From: Bryobacteraceae bacterium
Lineage (GTDB): Bacteria > Acidobacteriota > Terriglobia > Bryobacterales > Bryobacteraceae
DNA length: 10,314 bases
Assembly (NCBI GenBank): GCA_019686145.1
Contig: JADGHK010000046.1
Location: forward strand, 1-10,314
Reading direction: 5' to 3'
Shown: positions 6,909 to 10,314 of the stretch, piece by piece
Layout: every line of letters starts with the position of its first letter
How positions within the stretch are numbered: position 1 is the stretch's first letter
The notes under the pieces: model-generated
Told to the model about the DNA's origin: nothing
Database searches by the model: none
The model's input: the letters and a program-made list of their open reading frames with translations, nothing else
Program-made: the position numbers and the translations under genes

Positions 6909-6937
6909 TTGACACGCTGTCACAGCTTTGTTACTGT
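6909..6937 (+). promoter_or_regulatory. Sigma70-type promoter of the receiver gene
   Basis: A perfect -35 box TTGACA (6909-6914) is followed after 17 bases by the -10 box TACTGT (6932-6937), with an extended-TG at 6929-6930. The expected start of transcription, near 6944, leaves a leader of about 11 bases before the ATG at 6955. This is the best promoter match in the window. Confidence 0.6.
6910..6926. promoter_or_regulatory. Overlapping palindromes in the receiver promoter, possible operator
   Basis: TGACA-CGC-TGTCA (6910-6922) and GCTGT-C-ACAGC (6916-6926) are two perfect inverted repeats that overlap each other and the -35 box and spacer. A dimeric regulator bound here would block RNA polymerase, so repression is the natural reading. 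I do not recognise the regulator, and short palindromes also arise by chance. Confidence 0.4.
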
Positions 6938-6954
6938 CGCGAAGTCTGAACTGC

Positions 6955-7416
6955 ATGGGTGCAATCACTCCTCAACTATCCGCCTCGTCGACCCGGATTC
7001 TCCTCGTGGATGACAACACGGACGGTCTGGCTGCCCGGAAGTGCGTCCTCGAGGAGCTCGGTTATCAGATAACCACCGCTTCCGGTGCGCTTGAGGCGCT
7101 GGATGTCTTTCAACCAGGAGCGTTCGACCTCATCATCACCGACTACCGCATGCCGATGATGGACGGTGTCGCCTTCATCGAGCAGATTCGGGCCCGGGAA
7201 CCGAAGGTTCCGGTCATCCTGATCTCCGGCTTCGCGGATGCTCTCGGATTGAACGAGCAGAATACCGGAGCGGACGTCGTGATTCAGAAGAGCGCGACTG
7301 AGGTTGGCCACCTCGTACGAGCCGTGAATCGGCTCTTGAAGCGAAAAGCGCCTCCACGGAAACCAGTCGTCGCGCAGCGGAATCTTAACCTTAAGGCCAA
7401 CCCAAAGGCCAAGTAG
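6955..7416 (+). CDS. Stand-alone response regulator receiver protein
   Basis: A 153-residue CheY-like receiver domain without an output domain. The acidic pocket D19-D20 (ILLVDDN), the phosphorylation site D63 in LIITDYRMPMMDG, the switch Ser91 (VILISGF) and the conserved Lys112 (VIQKS) are all present, so it should be phosphorylated by a histidine kinase and pass the signal by protein contact. The domain ends near residue 130; the remaining 23 residues form a basic tail (KRKAPPRKP then LKANPKAK). No kinase is encoded in the window. The start at 6955 is chosen because the upstream TTG at 6928 lies inside the promoter. No ribosome site precedes the ATG, which fits a very short leader. The glycoside hydrolase gene follows after 32 bases, so the three right-hand genes may be co-transcribed. 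Confidence 0.9.
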   Translation: MGAITPQLSASSTRILLVDDNTDGLAARKCVLEELGYQITTASGALEALDVFQPGAFDLIITDYRMPMMDGVAFIEQIRAREPKVPVILISGFADALGLNEQNTGADVVIQKSATEVGHLVRAVNRLLKRKAPPRKPVVAQRNLNLKANPKAK

Positions 7417-7431
7417 CCATTTCCCGCGGCC

Positions 7432-7437
7432 TATACT
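7432..7437 (+). promoter_or_regulatory. Possible -10 box ahead of the glycoside hydrolase gene
   Basis: TATACT matches the -10 consensus at five of six positions and ends 11 bases before the ATG at 7449. No -35 is evident at the right distance. GGAAG (7438-7442) is a fair ribosome site 6 bases before the ATG, so translation from a longer operon message is also possible. Confidence 0.3.
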
Positions 7438-7448
7438 GGAAGTATTAT

Positions 7449-9305
7449 ATGAAGTACCGGAAGATTGCTGTCGGGAGTTGTGCACTCCTGACAGCACTTC
7501 TTTACCCTCTGACCCTTTACACCCAGAAGGGTTCCTCAAAGCCGGCCAAACCTGGCGCAACAGTTGTTCAAAAGCCAGCTGTCCCTCCCGCCGCAAAGCG
7601 CGCAGCCCCGGAAAAGCCCGACACGGTTGAGCGCTGGATGCGATCGCTCCCTCTGGAAAAGAAGGTCGCGCAACTGGTCATGATCACCTCTTACGGCGAG
7701 CTTCCAAAGCGCCGCGCCCGCGAGTACCGCGAATATGTCCGGCTTGTGCGCGATGTCGGCGTGGGCGGGGTAATCGTTGTGAATCGCGTGGAGAATGGGG
7801 GCATCCGGCGAGTCGACCCCTACGTTATGGCCACGTTCCTGAATCGCATGCAGCGGCAGGCGCGCATCCCGCTGCTTGTGGGCGGAGATTTCGAGCGCGG
7901 CGCTTCGATGCGCGTCGCGGACACAACGAAGTACCCGCACGCAATGGCGTATGCCGCGACCGGCGATTTAGAGGCAACGCGCCGGCTTGGGGCGGCCACA
8001 GCCCGCGAAGCAAGAGCACTCGGCGTGCATTGGGTTTTCGCCCCGGTCGCTGACGTCAACAACAATCCTGATAATCCGGTCATCAACATCCGCTCGTTCG
8101 GAGAAGATCCGGTATCCGTCGGACAACACGTCCGCGCGTTCATCGAAGGTGCGCGCCGGGAGAAAAAGCACCCTGTGCTTCTGACCGTCAAACACTTCCC
8201 TGGCCATGGGGACACCGTCGTCGACAGTCATAAGGGCATGCCGCGGCTCGACATCAGCCGCGAACGAATGGATGCGGTTGAGCTGGTGCCATTTCGCGCA
8301 GCTATCGACGCCGGCGTTGATTCCGTCATGACGGCGCACATGGCTGTCCCCGCAATGGAAAGCGAGGAGATTCCGGCAACCGTCTCCCGTGCGATCCTGA
8401 CGGACCTTTTGCGCAAGGAGCTCGGGTTTAAAGGGCTTGTCGTGACCGACGCCATGGATATGAGCGGATTGTCCCAGGAGCTTCCTCCTGGCGAGGCGGC
8501 CGTCCGCGCCATCGAAGCCGGCGTCGATCTGCTGCTGATGCCGCCGAATCCCGGCGTGGCGATTAAGGCGGTCGTGGAGGCGGTACAGAAAGGGCGGATT
8601 ACGGAGGCAAGGATCGATGCGAGCTTGCGTCGCCTTCTGTCCGCCAAAGTACGTCTGGGATTGCACCGGCAGCGTCTGGTGAACCTGGAAGCGATCGCCG
8701 ACACGCTGGATTCCGAAGAGGCACTTGCGGAAGCCCAGAGCGTCGCGGATCGTGCCGTGACCCTCGTGAAGAATGACTACGGGCTGGTTCCCCTGAAGAA
8801 TCCGCAAACGGCGTCGTTTTTCATCCTGACCGAATCCCGGTTCACTTCCCAGGGCCGCCGGTTGATGGAGGAGCTCGCTCGCCGGGTTCCGAGAGCGCGA
8901 ATCCAGCTGTTTGCCCCAAGCGATGGCCTGGCGGAGTTTCGCGATGCCGCGGCGAGAGCAGCCTCTTCGGAGAAAATTGTAGTATTGGCTTTTGTGAGCT
9001 CGGCCAGGGGCGATGTTCCCTTGCCGGGCAACTATCCCTTTTTTATGAACCAGCTGTACGCAACGCACCGTCCGATCGTGCTGGCATCTCTCGGCAGCCC
9101 TTATCTTTTGCAGGGATACCCCGCCTCTTCGGTTTTTCTCACCACCTGCAGCCCGGTCGAACCGTCGGAGGCAGCGGTCGTCCGCGCTTTGTTCGGAGAG
9201 ATTCCAATCACAGGCCGTCTCCCGGTTTCGATCCCTCAGCTGGCAAAGGTTGGGGACGGCATACAGTACACTGGCCAGACAGTTTTACCACAGCCAACCA
9301 CTTGA
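7449..9305 (+). CDS. Exported NagZ-like family 3 glycoside hydrolase
   Basis: The 618-residue product begins with a signal peptide or membrane anchor (basic MKYRK, hydrophobic about 6-25), then a Pro/Ala/Lys linker to about 57. The GH3 N-terminal domain covers about 60-408. It carries KHFPGHG (248-254) and DSH (259-261), the NagZ-type loop whose Asp-His pair (D259, H261) acts as acid/base, and VVTDAMDMSG (331-340) with D334 as nucleophile. These motifs point to beta-N-acetylhexosaminidase activity on GlcNAc from peptidoglycan or related glycans. Residues from about 420 (QSVADRAVTLVKN at 439-451) form a GH3 C-terminal alpha/beta domain, giving the two-domain layout of Bacillus NagZ instead of the short cytoplasmic enterobacterial enzyme. 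The export signal places it in the periplasm or at the envelope. The UPF0173 gene follows after 23 bases. Exact substrate is inferred. Confidence 0.92.
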   Translation: MKYRKIAVGSCALLTALLYPLTLYTQKGSSKPAKPGATVVQKPAVPPAAKRAAPEKPDTVERWMRSLPLEKKVAQLVMITSYGELPKRRAREYREYVRLVRDVGVGGVIVVNRVENGGIRRVDPYVMATFLNRMQRQARIPLLVGGDFERGASMRVADTTKYPHAMAYAATGDLEATRRLGAATAREARALGVHWVFAPVADVNNNPDNPVINIRSFGEDPVSVGQHVRAFIEGARREKKHPVLLTVKHFPGHGDTVVDSHKGMPRLDISRERMDAVELVPFRAAIDAGVDSVMTAHMAVPAMESEEIPATVSRAILTDLLRKELGFKGLVVTDAMDMSGLSQELPPGEAAVRAIEAGVDLLLMPPNPGVAIKAVVEAVQKGRITEARIDASLRRLLSAKVRLGLHRQRLVNLEAIADTLDSEEALAEAQSVADRAVTLVKNDYGLVPLKNPQTASFFILTESRFTSQGRRLMEELARRVPRARIQLFAPSDGLAEFRDAAARAASSEKIVVLAFVSSARGDVPLPGNYPFFMNQLYATHRPIVLASLGSPYLLQGYPASSVFLTTCSPVEPSEAAVVRALFGEIPITGRLPVSIPQLAKVGDGIQYTGQTVLPQPTT

Positions 9306-9328
9306 AGATCGACTAGAAGGAGCGACAC

Positions 9329-10027
9329 ATGCTGAACATCACGTGGCTAGGGCACGGAACCTTCCAATTGCGCCTTGAAACGGGCGAAGTCTTCGTGATG
9401 GATCCGTGGGTGACTGGCAATCCCGCGCATCCGGAGAAGCACGAGTTCGATCGTATTGACGCAATTCTCATCACGCACGGTCACTTTGATCACATCCACG
9501 ACGTGATTCCGCTGGCGCAACGGTTTTCACCGACGATCGTCGGAATTTATGAGATCTGCCACTGGCTCGAATCGAAAGGTGTGAGCAATTGCTCCGGAAT
9601 GAACAAGGGAGGATCCCAGATCGTGCATCGTGTCAAGGTGACGATGACGCACGCGGTGCACAGTTGCGGCATTCTCGACGACGGAAAGATCATCTATGGC
9701 GGTGAGGCGGCGGGCTACGTCCTTACCCTCCCCGATGGCAGGCGCCTCTACTTCGCCGGAGACACGAGCGTCTTCTCCGACATGGCATTGATTCACCAGC
9801 TCTATCGGCCCGAACTGGCGATCCTGCCCATTGGCGATCTGTTTACCATGAGCCCTTACGAAGCTGCAGCCGCATGCCGCCTTCTCAAGCCCCGCAAGGT
9901 GATCCCGATGCATTTAGGAACATTCCCTGCCCTCACAGGACGCCCCGAGACGCTCGCCGGCTTGCTGAGGGATCAGCCCGAGACGGAGGTTTGGACCCTG
10001 CAGCCCGGCCAGACCGTACAGTGGTAG
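9329..10027 (+). CDS. UPF0173-type metal-dependent hydrolase (MBL fold)
   Basis: A 232-residue cytoplasmic MBL-fold protein that fits the UPF0173 family in length and motifs. It begins with ITWLGHGTF (4-12) and carries DPW (25-27), ITHGHFDH (48-55; H50, H52, D54, H55), MTHAVHSCG (106-114), FAGDT (142-146; D145) and PMHLGTFP (193-200; H195). This supplies a full dinuclear metal site. The biological substrate of the family is not established. A strong ribosome site AAGGAG (9317-9322) sits 6 bases before the ATG, and the gene starts 23 bases after the glycoside hydrolase stop, so the two are very probably translated from one message. It differs from the membrane-anchored MBL protein at 1917-2882, with which it shares little beyond the metal motifs. 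Confidence 0.93.
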   Translation: MLNITWLGHGTFQLRLETGEVFVMDPWVTGNPAHPEKHEFDRIDAILITHGHFDHIHDVIPLAQRFSPTIVGIYEICHWLESKGVSNCSGMNKGGSQIVHRVKVTMTHAVHSCGILDDGKIIYGGEAAGYVLTLPDGRRLYFAGDTSVFSDMALIHQLYRPELAILPIGDLFTMSPYEAAAACRLLKPRKVIPMHLGTFPALTGRPETLAGLLRDQPETEVWTLQPGQTVQW

Positions 10028-10063
10028 CGGCCGTTTCCATTGGCGCTACCGTCTCCCCTTTTT
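10023..10063 (+). terminator. Weak terminator after the UPF0173 gene
   Basis: GGTAGCG (10023-10029, overlapping the stop codon) pairs with CGCTACC (10044-10050) around a 14-base loop, and a TTTTT run follows at 10059-10063 after 8 intervening bases. The 7-bp stem and offset T-run make it a modest terminator for the three-gene cluster. Confidence 0.4.
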
Positions 10064-10114
10064 CGATTTGCGCTGGAACACGGCGTTTGTGTTGTGCATC
10101 TATTAGTTCGATAA

Positions 10115-10314
10115 ATGATGTACCTGCGAAAACCGCGCCTTGTTCCGGCCGTGTTTGCGGCGGCCGTCCTTCTGCCGCTTGTCCTGGAGGCGCAGCAGCA
10201 AGCTCAAACAACGCAGCAGGAGAACGAGGAACCGACAATTAAAGTCGACGTTGACGTTGTCAACATCCTGTTCTCCGTGCGCGATCGGAAGGGCGCCCTG
10301 GTTCCAGGCCTCTC
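10115..10314 (+). CDS. Second VWFA-related Acidobacterial domain protein (5' part only)
   Basis: An open frame runs from ATGATG (10115 or 10118) to the window edge, 66 full codons without a stop. It starts with MMYLRKPR, a hydrophobic run (VPAVFAAAVLLPLVL) and AQQQAQ, a clear signal peptide. A Gln/Glu-rich spacer follows, then KVDVDVVNILFSVRDRKG and ALVPGL. That last segment matches the opening strands of the TIGR03436-type domain and aligns with TTVSVDVAVLDNKGRFIPNI of the protein at 5662. The metal motif and the rest lie outside the window, so it is unknown whether this copy keeps DxSxS. No good ribosome site is visible, and the 87-base gap before it shows no convincing promoter. Either Met may be used. 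Confidence 0.8.
   Translation, partial: MMYLRKPRLVPAVFAAAVLLPLVLEAQQQAQTTQQENEEPTIKVDVDVVNILFSVRDRKGALVPGL

Noticed and set aside
6928..6954. TTG start for the receiver gene
   Set aside because: The TTG lies within the extended -10 box, so it would not be on the message; ATG at 6955 is in the same frame.
7449..7500. Lipoprotein signal (Cys11) in the NagZ-like protein
   Set aside because: VGSC precedes the hydrophobic run instead of following it, so it is not a lipobox.
7968..9068. Minus-strand open frame of 366 codons
   Set aside because: It lies wholly within the NagZ-like gene, whose motifs are complete on the plus strand; the minus product has no recognisable domain and is a shadow of GC-rich coding DNA.
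9874..10242. Plus-strand open frame of 122 codons across the end of UPF0173
   Set aside because: It overlaps the end of a well-supported gene in another frame and runs through the terminator and the start of the next gene.

Overview
The window looks like chromosomal DNA of a GC-rich member of the Acidobacteriota. The strongest sign is two exported proteins with the VWFA-related domain described from Acidobacteria (TIGR03436 type), at 5662-6792 and at the right edge from 10115. The tail-fibre-like exported protein at the left edge and the small two-helix membrane protein at 4321 also fit this phylum, but I cannot name a genus from the sequence. Coding is dense. No gap exceeds about 205 bases, and I see no rRNA, tRNA, CRISPR array, transposase or integrase.

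Left part, minus strand (1-4164). From right to left in transcription order there is a Gfo/Idh/MocA-type oxidoreductase (4164-3001), a metallo-beta-lactamase-fold hydrolase with a C-terminal membrane segment (2882-1917), and a large exported repeat protein resembling phage tail fibres (1712 to beyond base 1). The last is an intact reading frame of 570 codons that runs off the window. A strong minus-strand intrinsic terminator hairpin with a GNRA-type loop lies at 1723-1759, immediately upstream of its ribosome binding site. The gene may therefore be controlled by attenuation in its leader.

Middle, plus strand (4321-6792). A small two-helix membrane protein, a rhomboid intramembrane serine protease with all key residues, and an exported VWFA-like protein with a degenerate metal site follow each other with gaps of 106-167 bases. 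They look like separate transcription units.

Right part, plus strand (6909-10314). A good sigma70-type promoter carrying overlapping palindromes precedes a stand-alone receiver-domain protein (6955-7416). This is followed closely by an exported NagZ-like family 3 glycoside hydrolase (7449-9305) and a UPF0173 metal-dependent hydrolase (9329-10027). Gaps of 32 and 23 bases suggest one operon, possibly with an extra internal promoter. A weak terminator follows, and then a second VWFA-domain gene begins and is cut by the window edge.

No new multi-gene defence or mobile system is visible. The points most worth following are the terminator in the leader of the tail-fibre-like gene, the palindromic promoter of the receiver gene, the degenerate VWFA metal site, and what look like very short 5' leaders on several plus-strand genes.
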